NCBI GenBank assembly: GCA_947483555.1
Contig: CANKMW010000057.1
Span: forward strand, 1 to 58,830
Reading direction: 5' to 3'
Origin: Myxococcales bacterium
Lineage (GTDB): Bacteria; Myxococcota_A; Polyangia; Haliangiales; Haliangiaceae
DNA length: 58,830 nt
Shown here: one piece after another, positions 49,696 to 57,880 of the stretch
How positions within the stretch are numbered: position 1 is the first letter of the stretch
Layout: each line of letters opens with the position of its first letter
Notes under the pieces: generated by a model
Database searches by the model: none
What the model was told of the DNA's origin: nothing
What the model saw: the letters and a program-made list of their open reading frames with translations, nothing else
Program-made: the position numbers and the translations under genes

Positions 49696-51232
49696 TCAGG
49701 ACGCAACCCGCGGCGCCGGGGCGCTGGCGGCGCTGGCGCGTCTGACCTGGAGCGCGGCCGCCGCGGCGCTGGCGCGCGGCGAGGTCGGCGTCTTCGCCAG
49801 TCGCGCGAGCGAGGCCGCGCTGCTCGCGGCCCAGGCCGGCGATCTGGTCGCCGCGCGCGAGCTGGCGCTGGTGCGCGACCGGCTCGCCCATGGGGCCCCG
49901 GACGTCGGCGATCCCGGCGCGGCGTTCGCGCACGCGCTCGCCGAGCTCGGCGGCGAAGCCGCGGATCCCGCGTTGACCTGGCGCTACCTGCACGCCTTGC
50001 TCGCCGAGCTGCCGCCGGAGCACCCGCTGATCGCCGCGGCGACGGCGCTGGGCTGGGACCAGACCGAGCTCGACCTCGTGCTCGCCACGCTGGCCGTCGA
50101 CGACCACGGCGCGGCGCTCGAGGCCGTCGCGCTGCTCGCCGAGCGCGCCCGCGGTGAGGTCATCGACCGCCTGGGGTCGCTCTACGCCAGCGGAGCGATC
50201 GTCCGGGTTTCGGACCAACGGGTCGCGCCCAACCCGGTGCTGGCGGCGGCATGCGCCGGCGCGGCGTCGCCGCTGGCGCTGGCCCCCGCCGCACTGCTCG
50301 GCGAACCGGCGCCGGTCGACGCCGCGGCGTTCGCCGCCGACGGGGTCGTGGTGGTGGTCGCGCCCACCGACGTGGCGCTCGCCGGCCTGCGCGCGGCGCG
50401 GGTCGCGGCGCTCGCGCTGCCCGTCGACCCGGTCGGGTCGGGCTGGGCGGTCCGCGACGCCCGCTGGCGACGACAGCCGCTGCTGGCCGAGATCTCGGCG
50501 GCGCCCGACCTGGTGCTGCTCACCGCGGTCGCCGCCGTGCCGAAGGCGATCATCGTGGCCGACTCCGCGGTCGTGGCCGCCGCGATGGTGGTCGCGGCCT
50601 CGGCGTTGCGCCCCGACGTGCGCACCTGGTCGCCGCCGACGCTGCCACCCGAGGCGGCGGCGCGCGCGCTCGCGACCGCGCTCGGCGTCGCGTCGGACAC
50701 CGTGCGCGTCGGGCACCTGTATCCGGGCGACGTCGAGGCGCTCGCCGCCGCCGTCGCCGCGACGGGTGGCGAGGCGGTGTGGGCGCTCGAGGTCGAGCTG
50801 CGGCGCCGCGCGGCCGCGGCGCTGGCGCCGTTCGTCTTCACGGCCGCCCCCGAGATCCCGCGAGCCACCGTCGACACCGCCCACGAGTTCCTGGCGGTCC
50901 AGGACGACTGGGGCCAGCGCGTCGTGGCGCTGATCGTACCGCTCCTGGTTGCCGCTCCGCTGGCGCTGGCGCTGGCCGCCGATCGTCGCGTCATCGCCGC
51001 CACCCTCGCGCTGGGCGGGCCGGCGCCGGGGCCCCGCATGGTGGCGGCGCTGGCCGCCGCCCGACGCTGGGGCGCCGTGCTCGCGGTCGGCATCGACCGC
51101 GCCGCGCCGGTCGTCCTCGCCGCGTTCGCGCGCCGCCTCGCGGCCTCGGGGGTCACGGCGGTGGTCGGGCTGCGGCCGGGCACTCCGGTGCCGCTCCCGC
51201 TGCAGGCGATGTCGCGGACGATCACGCTGTGA
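49688..51232 (+). CDS. hypothetical protein, possible ATPase-derived scaffold
   Basis: 514 residues from the GTG at 49688. The N-terminal third is helical (WRYLHALLAELPPEHPLIAA). Then comes a small winged-helix-like segment (RARGEVIDRLGSLYASGAIV), then alternating strands and helices (DGVVVVVAPTDVALAGLRAA, KAIIVADSAVVAAAMVVAAS) with nucleotide-binding-like topology but no Walker A. The order is reminiscent of the N-terminal and degenerate AAA parts of the eCIS-type ATPase at 9445, though sequence similarity is weak by eye. Coupled to the HEAT gene; its end overlaps the convergent TPR gene by 11 bp. Confidence 0.55.
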   Translation: MASQDATRGAGALAALARLTWSAAAAALARGEVGVFASRASEAALLAAQAGDLVAARELALVRDRLAHGAPDVGDPGAAFAHALAELGGEAADPALTWRYLHALLAELPPEHPLIAAATALGWDQTELDLVLATLAVDDHGAALEAVALLAERARGEVIDRLGSLYASGAIVRVSDQRVAPNPVLAAACAGAASPLALAPAALLGEPAPVDAAAFAADGVVVVVAPTDVALAGLRAARVAALALPVDPVGSGWAVRDARWRRQPLLAEISAAPDLVLLTAVAAVPKAIIVADSAVVAAAMVVAASALRPDVRTWSPPTLPPEAAARALATALGVASDTVRVGHLYPGDVEALAAAVAATGGEAVWALEVELRRRAAAALAPFVFTAAPEIPRATVDTAHEFLAVQDDWGQRVVALIVPLLVAAPLALALAADRRVIAATLALGGPAPGPRMVAALAAARRWGAVLAVGIDRAAPVVLAAFARRLAASGVTAVVGLRPGTPVPLPLQAMSRTITL

Positions 51233-52232
51233 GCGTGGCGTAGTAGGCGTCCTTCGCGGCCTGGAACCCCGCCTCGCCCCAGCGCTCGCGCGCGGCGAGC
51301 AGCTGGGGACGGAACCACGCCGCAGCGGTGTCCTGACCGAGCACGTCGCCCAGGGTCACCCAGCCGACCGCCAGCGAGGCGTAGGCCCCGACCCGATCGC
51401 CAGTGCGCTCCTTGAGGTCGGCGATGGCGATCGCCGCCGCGGTGTAGGTGATCGGCGAGTCGCCATCGAGGGCGTGCTGGCGGGCGCGCTCGGCCCAGCT
51501 GATCGCCGCCGCCACGTCGCCGGCGGCGGTGGCGCGGGTCGCCTCGAGCACGGCCAGCTCGGCGAGCCGGGCGTGGTCGCCGACCGCCGCGGCGGCGGTG
51601 CGCCCGGCCGCGATCGCCTCGGTCCACGCTGGTGCCGCCGCGTCGACCAGCGCGGCCGCCCGCTCGACCAGCGTGTCGCGCAGGGGCTCGTCGGCGCCGA
51701 TGCCGCGATAGGCATCGATGGCGGCCGTCAGCGCGGCGGTGGCCTCGTCGATGCGTCCCAGCGAGCGCAGCGCCTCGGCCCGGCGCCGGAGCAGCGCCGC
51801 CTGGTGGAACGGCAACATGTGCGCGGCGCGGGCGCCGGTCAACGCCTCGGCGTAGGCCGCCTCGGCGGCGGCGGAGCTTCCGGCGGCGCGGTGGCACTCG
51901 CCGAGCGCGGTCAACGCGGCGATCCGGGGCGGGCCGTCGGGTGCGAGCGCCACCGCGTGCTCGGCGCGCGCGGTCGCCGCCGCCAGCTGGCCATCGCCGC
52001 GGAGCGCGGTGGCGACCGCGACGTGAGCCTGCGCTGCCAGCGCCAGCTTGCCGGCGAGCTCGGCGACCGTCGCCGCCTCGTCGAGATCGCGCTGGGCCAG
52101 CGCCCAGTCGGCCTGCTCGAGAGCGGTCGCGCCGCGCCGGACCAGGGCGTCGATCAGCGCCGGCAGATCGGCGGCGTCGCGGAGTGCGGCGAGCTCGTCG
52201 TCGGAAGCGACTCGCTGCGAGGGGTCGTTCAT
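51222..52232 (-). CDS. TPR-repeat protein
   Basis: 336 residues from the ATG at 52232. Multiple tetratricopeptide repeats of about 34-40 residues (LEQADWALAQRDLDEAATVA, GECHRAAGSSAAAEAAYAEA, RAEALRSLGRIDEATAALTA, ADLKERTGDRVGAYASLAVG). No signal peptide or membrane helix; cytoplasmic scaffold. Same strand as the DUF4157 giant upstream (109-bp gap), so it may be expressed with it. Confidence 0.78.
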   Translation of the reverse strand: MNDPSQRVASDDELAALRDAADLPALIDALVRRGATALEQADWALAQRDLDEAATVAELAGKLALAAQAHVAVATALRGDGQLAAATARAEHAVALAPDGPPRIAALTALGECHRAAGSSAAAEAAYAEALTGARAAHMLPFHQAALLRRRAEALRSLGRIDEATAALTAAIDAYRGIGADEPLRDTLVERAAALVDAAAPAWTEAIAAGRTAAAAVGDHARLAELAVLEATRATAAGDVAAAISWAERARQHALDGDSPITYTAAAIAIADLKERTGDRVGAYASLAVGWVTLGDVLGQDTAAAWFRPQLLAARERWGEAGFQAAKDAYYATLTA

Positions 52233-52341
52233 CGTCGGTCAGCCTACCGCGTCGGTGCCGGGCGCGGGCGCAGTCACGCCGCGATCAGGCAGGTGTCGGT
52301 GGGCGCGGTCGCGAGCGTGGCGGCTCGCCAGTTGCCGGCGA

Positions 52342-55300
52342 TCAGTTGCCGGCGTTGTCGTCGTCGCCGTCGCCGTCGTCGTCGATGCAGACGTCGGCTT
52401 CGCTCGGGGCGGGGGTAGCATTCGGCCCGGGCGCGGGCGCGGGACCCGGCGCGGGCGCGGGGCCCGGTGCCGGTGCCGGTGCCGGCGCCGGCGCCGCGGC
52501 AGCGGGAGGCGCGAGATCCGACCCGAAGTCCTTGGGCTTGCTGGCCTGCGATTCTTGCTCGGCCTTGGCGGCCATACGCGCCGCGCGGTGCTCGGTAGCC
52601 CACGACTTCAGGCCGTCCGACATCGCCTTGTGCTTGGCCTTGTTGGCCGCCGCCTCGGCGGTCTTCTTCGCCGCGTCGGCCGCCGCCTCGGCCTTGGCCG
52701 CCTCGGCGTTGGCGCCGGTCTCGGCGTTCTTGCCGCTCAGATCCTTGATCTGCGTGTCGGCCTTCTTGATGTCGCCCGCCGACTTGGTCGCCTTGGCGTC
52801 GGTCGCCTTGACCTTCGATCCGTCCTCGGTGAGCTTGGCCTTGCCGGCCGGCCCCTTGGCCTTCTCCTTGTCCATCATCAGCGCCGCCGAGTTGAGCTGC
52901 GTGTTGAGGCGCTCGGCGTCGTCGTTCATCTTCTGGAACGAGCTCGAGCCGAGCTTCGCGCCCACCCACGTGAAGGCGCGGAACGCGGCCAGCGGCAGCT
53001 TCAGGGCCGCGAACCCGGCCTCGCGCTGCGCGTACTGCTGGAACTGACCCTCGGTCTGCCCCTGACGCGCCTGCTGCTCGGCGTTGGCGGCGTCCTTGCG
53101 CGCGACCGCGGCCTTGTGCTTGCTCACCGCCGAGTCAGCCGACGTCGCCTGGGCTTCGAGCTCCTTCAGCTTGGCGGCGTCGCCCTTGGCCTTGGCCGCC
53201 TCGGTCTGCATCTTGAGCTTGAGCTGTTCGGCCTGGGCGGCCTTGGCCAGATCGTCCTCGACCTGCTTCTTGAGCGCGTCGATGGTGCCCAGATCGGCCG
53301 GCGGGTCGGTGTACTTGGGATCGATCCGCTCGGTCTTCACGATCTTCGAGTTGGCGACCGCGTTCCCCATCATCGCGATGCCGACCACCGGCACCACCGC
53401 CGCCACCACGAGGCCCTGGGTGCCGGGGTTCCACAGCGGGCCGCGCGGCTCGAGCGGGCGCTGCACATCGGGCGCGAACTTGGCCTCGTTCGCCGCCTGC
53501 TTCTGCTCGTACGGCGTGGGCGGGTCGAGCTTGTTCTTGGCGTAGTCCTCGGCCGAGACGACGCTGACCTCGCCCTCCTTCTCGGCCTTCTCGCGATCGG
53601 ACTTCAGCTTCTTGAGCTTGTCGTCGACCTCGTCGCCCTTGGCCTTGGCAGCCTGGTCGCCGGCCGGATCGATCTCGGTGTTCTTGCGCTTGTTGGCGTC
53701 GGTCTGGGCCTCGTTCTTGTCGCCCTTGGCGTCGTTCCTGGCGTCGGCGTCCTGCATCCGCTTGGTGTGGTCGAAGTCGAACAGCTTCTTCTTGGCGGCG
53801 TCCTCCGCGGCCTTGGTCGAGGACTCGCGCTTGTTGTAGGCGGCCTCGGACTCGGCCTTGTGGCGGGCATCGCTGTCCACGCGCGCCGTGTCCTCCGCCT
53901 TCTGCGCGTCGGCGAGCTTCTTGTCCCGGGTCTCGGTCGCGGCCTTCTCGACGGCCGCCGCCTTGGTCTCGGCGGCCTTGAGCGCCGCATCGTGCTTGGC
54001 GGACAGATCGGCCAGCATCTTCTGGCGGATCTCCGGCTCCTCGATCTTCTGGATCGCGGCGAAGTCCTTCTCCCACTTCTGGTGCAGGGCGTCGCTATCG
54101 GCGCGGCGCGCCTTCATCGCCGCGTTGTACTCGGCGTAGCTGGACTCGATGACCTTCATGTGCGCGTCGGCGGCCGCCTGCTGGACGGCCAGCCGCTTGG
54201 TCTGCGCGGCGTCGGTCTCGGCCTTGAGCGCCTTCTCGGCGGCCGCGACCTCGGCGTCGCGTCTGGCCTTGGCAGCCTGCTCGACGGCCGGGCGATCGGC
54301 CTTGGCCATGGCGTCGATCTCGGCGAGCTTCTGCTTGAGCTCGGCGTCGATCGCTTCCTTCTTGGCCTTGAGCTCGGCGTCGATCTCGGCGCTCTTGGCC
54401 TTCTTGGCCTCGGCCTTGGCTTTCTCGATCTCGGCGGCGCGGTTCTTCTTGGTCTCGGCCTCGGCCTGCTCGATGTCCTTGGCGCGCTTCTGAGCGTCGG
54501 CCACCTCGCGCTGGTTCTTCTTGATCTCGTCCTTGACCCGCTTCAGCCGCTCCTTGAGCGTCGGCTTCCGCATGTTGGCGTTGGGATCGGGCTTGGCGTT
54601 GGGATCGGGCGCGGCATCGGGCGGCTTGGCGCTGGGGTCGACGTCGGGCGGCTTGGCGCTGGGGTCGACGTCGGGCGGCTTGGCGCTGGGGTCGACATCG
54701 GGCGGCTTGGCGCTGGGGTCGACGTCGGGCGGCTTGCCGCCGGCATCGGCCGGCTTGGCGCTGGCGTCGGGCGCGTCGGGCGGCTTGCCGCCACCGGCGC
54801 CGCCGCCGGCATCTGGCGCCGGCGCCTTGCCCTCGCCGATGCCGCCGATCTTGCCGCCGATGCCTTCACCGAGCTTGCCGCCGAGCGCCGCCGCCACCTC
54901 GCTGGCCGCGGTGCTGATGCCGTCGCCCTGCGCCTCGACCTCGCGCGGATCGGCGTCGGTGGTGAACGTGTGCAGGGCCCGGAACAGGAGCACCAGCGGC
55001 TGCAGGGCCAGCTTGTTGATGTCGTCGATGACGCTGGTGACCGAGATGATCCCGAGCGCGATGCTCGACAGCGTGGCGGCGATCGGGGCCGCCGCGCCGA
55101 GGGTGACGATCGTGATGAGCCACGTCAGCGCCGAGATCAAGCCGATGATGCCGGCGATCGCGTTGCAGACGTTGACCACGATGTCGAGCACCTCCGAGAC
55201 CGACGCGATCGAGTTGGCCAGGATCTCGTAGGTCGAGTTGCCCTGGCCGAACTTGCCGATCGTCGCCCCCGCCTCGCCCCAGTCCTTGCTGAGCAGCGCG

Positions 55301-56754
55301 AAGGCCGCGAACCCGCCCGAGATGATGGCGCCGACGCCGGGCACCTTGGTCAGGAAGCGCTGCGCCAGCTTGCCGACCACGCCGCCGGCGATGCCCATCG
55401 CCACACCGGCGACGCCGCCGGTGATGACGCCCTTGCCGGCCGAGTCGGCGATGAACGCGGCGCGATCGAGCGAGCCGGCGTCGCCGACCTTGCTCTTCGA
55501 GGCCGCCCACCGCTCGTGCTCGATCAGCTCGGCGTGGATGAGATCGAGCTCACCCGGCGCCAGGCCGAGCACGCCGCCATCGCCAGCGGCGTCGGGCTGC
55601 GCCGGCGGCGGTGGTCCGCCGACCGGGTTGCCGCCGCCCTTGGGCCCGCCGCCCTTGGCGTCGCCCTTGCCCTTGGGGGCCTCGCCCTTGGCGTCGCCCT
55701 TGCCCTTGCCTTTGCCCTTGTCCTTGGCGGCGTCCTTGGCGTCGGCCTTGCTGGTGACCTCGGCTGGCTTCTTGCCGCCGCCCGACGGTGTGCCCTTGAT
55801 GATCTCGTCGGCCTTCTTGGCGTCGAAGTTCTTCTTGATCGCGGCCTCGACGCTGGCGCGGCCCTCGCCGCTGGCCCGCGACAGCATGTCCTTCGCCTTG
55901 GCCTCGTCGGTGCCCATCTCCTTGGCGATGATGCTGACCGGATCGACGTCGCCCTTGAAGCGGGCGGCGGGAGCCGCCACCGGGATCGACATGCGGTCGC
56001 CGCTGTACAGCGACGCCGCGACCCGATCGGCCCAGTCCTCGACCTCGGCATCCTCCTCGACGTCGACGATCGGGGCGAACCCGGCGTTGCCGCCGCCGGG
56101 GTCCGGCGTCGGACCTCGGTGCTGCGCCGCGTGCGCGGCCTCGTGCGCGAGCAGGATCTCGCTCGCCGCGGCGGCGGCCAGGAAGATGTCGCGCCCGTAG
56201 GTGAAGGCCGCCACGCCGAGGGCGCGCACCGCGGCCTGGGTCGCGGCGTCGTCGTGGACGCGGACGTCCGCGAGCGAGGTGCCGAGGCGATCTTCGAGCC
56301 GGCTGGCCAGGTCGCGCGGCAGTGCGCGTCCGGTTCCACGCCGTGCGACCGCGTGGCCGAGGATCTGTTCGCGCTTGCCCGACGCGATCGCCGCCTCGAA
56401 CAACCCGGGGCCGAGGTTGGTCGACAACGTCGGGCCGCGCCCGTCGCGGTCGCCGCGTTCGTCGGCGGCCAGCGCGCGCTCGAAGCGCGCCGCCAGTCGC
56501 GGGGTCAGGACGTTGTCCGTCGACGGTCGACCGCTGGCGGTCGCGCCTGGCGCGAGCCCATCGGTGAGCTGCCGGCGGCCCGCGGGACGGACGGTCTCTT
56601 CCTGATCGCGCTCGGATTCGGGCTCGTCGAGGACAGAGTCGGAAGATCCGGGGTGGCGGAGGAGGTTCACGCGCGGCCCGCTGGCAGTTGCGACTATAAT
56701 ACGAGGCCGGGGTCGGTGACCTTCCCTGCCGGGCCGAGTCTCGGCGGAACGCAT
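52342..56754 (-). CDS. 1470-aa DUF4157 (eCIS core) giant protein
   Basis: Starts at the ATG at 56754 or the GTG at 56670; neither has a clear RBS. Order: disordered N-terminus with RPAGRRQLTDGL at 56-67; DUF4157 at about 145-215 (LPRDLASRLEDRLGTSLADV RVHDDAATQAAV, AFTYGRDIFL, HEAAHAAQHRG with zinc motif HEAAH at 204-208); Lys/Gly/Pro-rich region; hydrophobic stretches with glycine-rich helices at about 430-600; four KPPDVDPSA repeats; about 550 residues of charged coiled coil; a Pro-Ala-Gly tail ending in DDDGDGDDDNAGN. DUF4157 is the hallmark of proteins associated with extracellular contractile injection systems, often as toxin carriers. No toxin domain is recognised at the C-terminus. Confidence 0.88.
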   Translation of the reverse strand: MRSAETRPGREGHRPRPRIIVATASGPRVNLLRHPGSSDSVLDEPESERDQEETVRPAGRRQLTDGLAPGATASGRPSTDNVLTPRLAARFERALAADERGDRDGRGPTLSTNLGPGLFEAAIASGKREQILGHAVARRGTGRALPRDLASRLEDRLGTSLADVRVHDDAATQAAVRALGVAAFTYGRDIFLAAAAASEILLAHEAAHAAQHRGPTPDPGGGNAGFAPIVDVEEDAEVEDWADRVAASLYSGDRMSIPVAAPAARFKGDVDPVSIIAKEMGTDEAKAKDMLSRASGEGRASVEAAIKKNFDAKKADEIIKGTPSGGGKKPAEVTSKADAKDAAKDKGKGKGKGDAKGEAPKGKGDAKGGGPKGGGNPVGGPPPPAQPDAAGDGGVLGLAPGELDLIHAELIEHERWAASKSKVGDAGSLDRAAFIADSAGKGVITGGVAGVAMGIAGGVVGKLAQRFLTKVPGVGAIISGGFAAFALLSKDWGEAGATIGKFGQGNSTYEILANSIASVSEVLDIVVNVCNAIAGIIGLISALTWLITIVTLGAAAPIAATLSSIALGIISVTSVIDDINKLALQPLVLLFRALHTFTTDADPREVEAQGDGISTAASEVAAALGGKLGEGIGGKIGGIGEGKAPAPDAGGGAGGGKPPDAPDASAKPADAGGKPPDVDPSAKPPDVDPSAKPPDVDPSAKPPDVDPSAKPPDAAPDPNAKPDPNANMRKPTLKERLKRVKDEIKKNQREVADAQKRAKDIEQAEAETKKNRAAEIEKAKAEAKKAKSAEIDAELKAKKEAIDAELKQKLAEIDAMAKADRPAVEQAAKARRDAEVAAAEKALKAETDAAQTKRLAVQQAAADAHMKVIESSYAEYNAAMKARRADSDALHQKWEKDFAAIQKIEEPEIRQKMLADLSAKHDAALKAAETKAAAVEKAATETRDKKLADAQKAEDTARVDSDARHKAESEAAYNKRESSTKAAEDAAKKKLFDFDHTKRMQDADARNDAKGDKNEAQTDANKRKNTEIDPAGDQAAKAKGDEVDDKLKKLKSDREKAEKEGEVSVVSAEDYAKNKLDPPTPYEQKQAANEAKFAPDVQRPLEPRGPLWNPGTQGLVVAAVVPVVGIAMMGNAVANSKIVKTERIDPKYTDPPADLGTIDALKKQVEDDLAKAAQAEQLKLKMQTEAAKAKGDAAKLKELEAQATSADSAVSKHKAAVARKDAANAEQQARQGQTEGQFQQYAQREAGFAALKLPLAAFRAFTWVGAKLGSSSFQKMNDDAERLNTQLNSAALMMDKEKAKGPAGKAKLTEDGSKVKATDAKATKSAGDIKKADTQIKDLSGKNAETGANAEAAKAEAAADAAKKTAEAAANKAKHKAMSDGLKSWATEHRAARMAAKAEQESQASKPKDFGSDLAPPAAAAPAPAPAPAPGPAPAPGPAPAPGPNATPAPSEADVCIDDDGDGDDDNAGN
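54620..54727 (-). repeat. four 27-bp tandem repeats in the DUF4157 gene
   Basis: Four units of 27 bp, nearly identical (one differs by a single base), encode (AKPPDVDPS)4 between the hydrophobic part and the coiled coil. A flexible spacer of variable length is the obvious role. The units begin and end in frame. Confidence 0.9.
56695..56700 (+). promoter_or_regulatory. consensus -10 box TATAAT in a divergent intergenic region
   Basis: A perfect TATAAT, strikingly AT-rich for this genome, lies 86 bp upstream of the ATG at 56787. The complementary strand reads CGTATTATAG, so it could also serve the DUF4157 gene if that starts at GTG 56670. No recognisable -35 on either strand. Confidence 0.45.
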
Positions 56755-56786
56755 ATGGCCGCGTAACTGATTGGTTCAAAGCTCCC

Positions 56787-57815
56787 ATGTCCAACGCAAC
56801 TGCAGCCGCCGAGCTCAACCTCACGCTGTGCGTGTCCGTCATCGAGCTGGCACGGATCGCCGCGGCTCGTCTCACCGTCCGCGACGCGGCGCTGGGCTTC
56901 TCCCGCCTCGCCGCGCCCCAACGGACCGCCCTCCAGGGCCAGGCCGATCGCTGGGACGACGTCGCCGGTGGCTTGATCGAACTGTGGCGCGCCCAGCCGC
57001 GCGGCGGCGCGCGTCAGCTGGTCGCGATGTCGGGCAGCGACGACGAGCTGTTGCTGTTTGCGCTCGCGGTGGCACCGCACATCGATCGCACGCTCGGCCG
57101 TGCGTACAAGAGCCTGGCCGGCGTCGCCGAGCTCACCGTCGGCGTCTTGCTCGACCTGGCGGCCCCGGCGCTGGAGCAGCGCCTCCACCTCGTGCGGGTG
57201 CTGCACGCCGATCGTCCGCTGCGGGCGTCGGGTCTGCTCGAGGTCGATCGACCAGGGCCGGCGATGCTCGACGACCGCATCGCGGTCGCGGCCAGCGCCG
57301 TCGCAGCGCTGCGTGGCGAGCCGATCGCTTCGCCGGGGTCGGCCACGGCCGAGCGGCACCAGCTGCCGGATGACGTGATCGACGCGCTCGAGGCCACCGT
57401 GAGCATGCCGCGCTGGGTTCCTGGCAAGGTCACGATCGTCGCCGGTCCACCCGCCGAGCGGTCGGCGGTGCTGACCGTCCGCGCCGCGCTGGACCGCCGC
57501 CCGATCTGGCACGTCGCTGCGCCGGTGGCCGACGCGGCCAGCTGGTGCCGGGACGCGGCGCTTTCCGGAGTGCACCTCGAGGTCACGTCGGATGGCCTCC
57601 CGGAGACGATGCGCTCGATCGACGCACTGCGTTGGAGCGCGGCTCGGACCCACGCTGCCGTCGTGTTCTCCTGTGACAGCGGCAGGTTGGCGGCGTCGGC
57701 AGGCGATCCGCTCCACGTCCTGACCGCGGCGGTGCGCGAGGCAGCGACTCCCGGCCTGAGCCAGTCGGTTCCGCCCGGAACGGTGCGCTCGGCCCTCGAA
57801 ACTCTGGGGTTCTGA
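56787..57815 (+). CDS. protein resembling the N-terminal half of the eCIS-type ATPase
   Basis: 342 residues from the ATG at 56787. The segment DDELLLFALAVAPHIDRTLG RAYKSLAGVAELTVGVLLDL, then LHLVRVLHADRPLRASGLLE VDRP, follows the same helical order as PPFEREVLALIGATEG... RPTVDEHLLRTLLGP...DRPLVGAGMIHVGD in the AAA protein at 9445-11583. After it comes a Rossmann-like segment (GKVTIVAGPPAERSAVLTVR) where the degenerate first AAA module would be. The catalytic AAA module is absent. Divergent from the DUF4157 giant and upstream of the repeat protein at 57881; a loading adaptor is possible. Confidence 0.6.
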   Translation: MSNATAAAELNLTLCVSVIELARIAAARLTVRDAALGFSRLAAPQRTALQGQADRWDDVAGGLIELWRAQPRGGARQLVAMSGSDDELLLFALAVAPHIDRTLGRAYKSLAGVAELTVGVLLDLAAPALEQRLHLVRVLHADRPLRASGLLEVDRPGPAMLDDRIAVAASAVAALRGEPIASPGSATAERHQLPDDVIDALEATVSMPRWVPGKVTIVAGPPAERSAVLTVRAALDRRPIWHVAAPVADAASWCRDAALSGVHLEVTSDGLPETMRSIDALRWSAARTHAAVVFSCDSGRLAASAGDPLHVLTAAVREAATPGLSQSVPPGTVRSALETLGF

Positions 57816-57880
57816 GCGGGAAGGCAACCCCTGGGCCTACCGTACTATGGGGGCCGTCCCACCACCGGCATAGGTCACGC

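Noticed and set aside
52048..56766. 1572-codon open frame on the plus strand opposite the DUF4157 gene, and similar long antisense frames at 5564-8560, 24645-27530 and 36959-38620
   Set aside because: They are antisense shadows of convincing genes. High GC suppresses stops, and their translations are low-complexity Arg/Gly/Leu-rich or cut across several genes.
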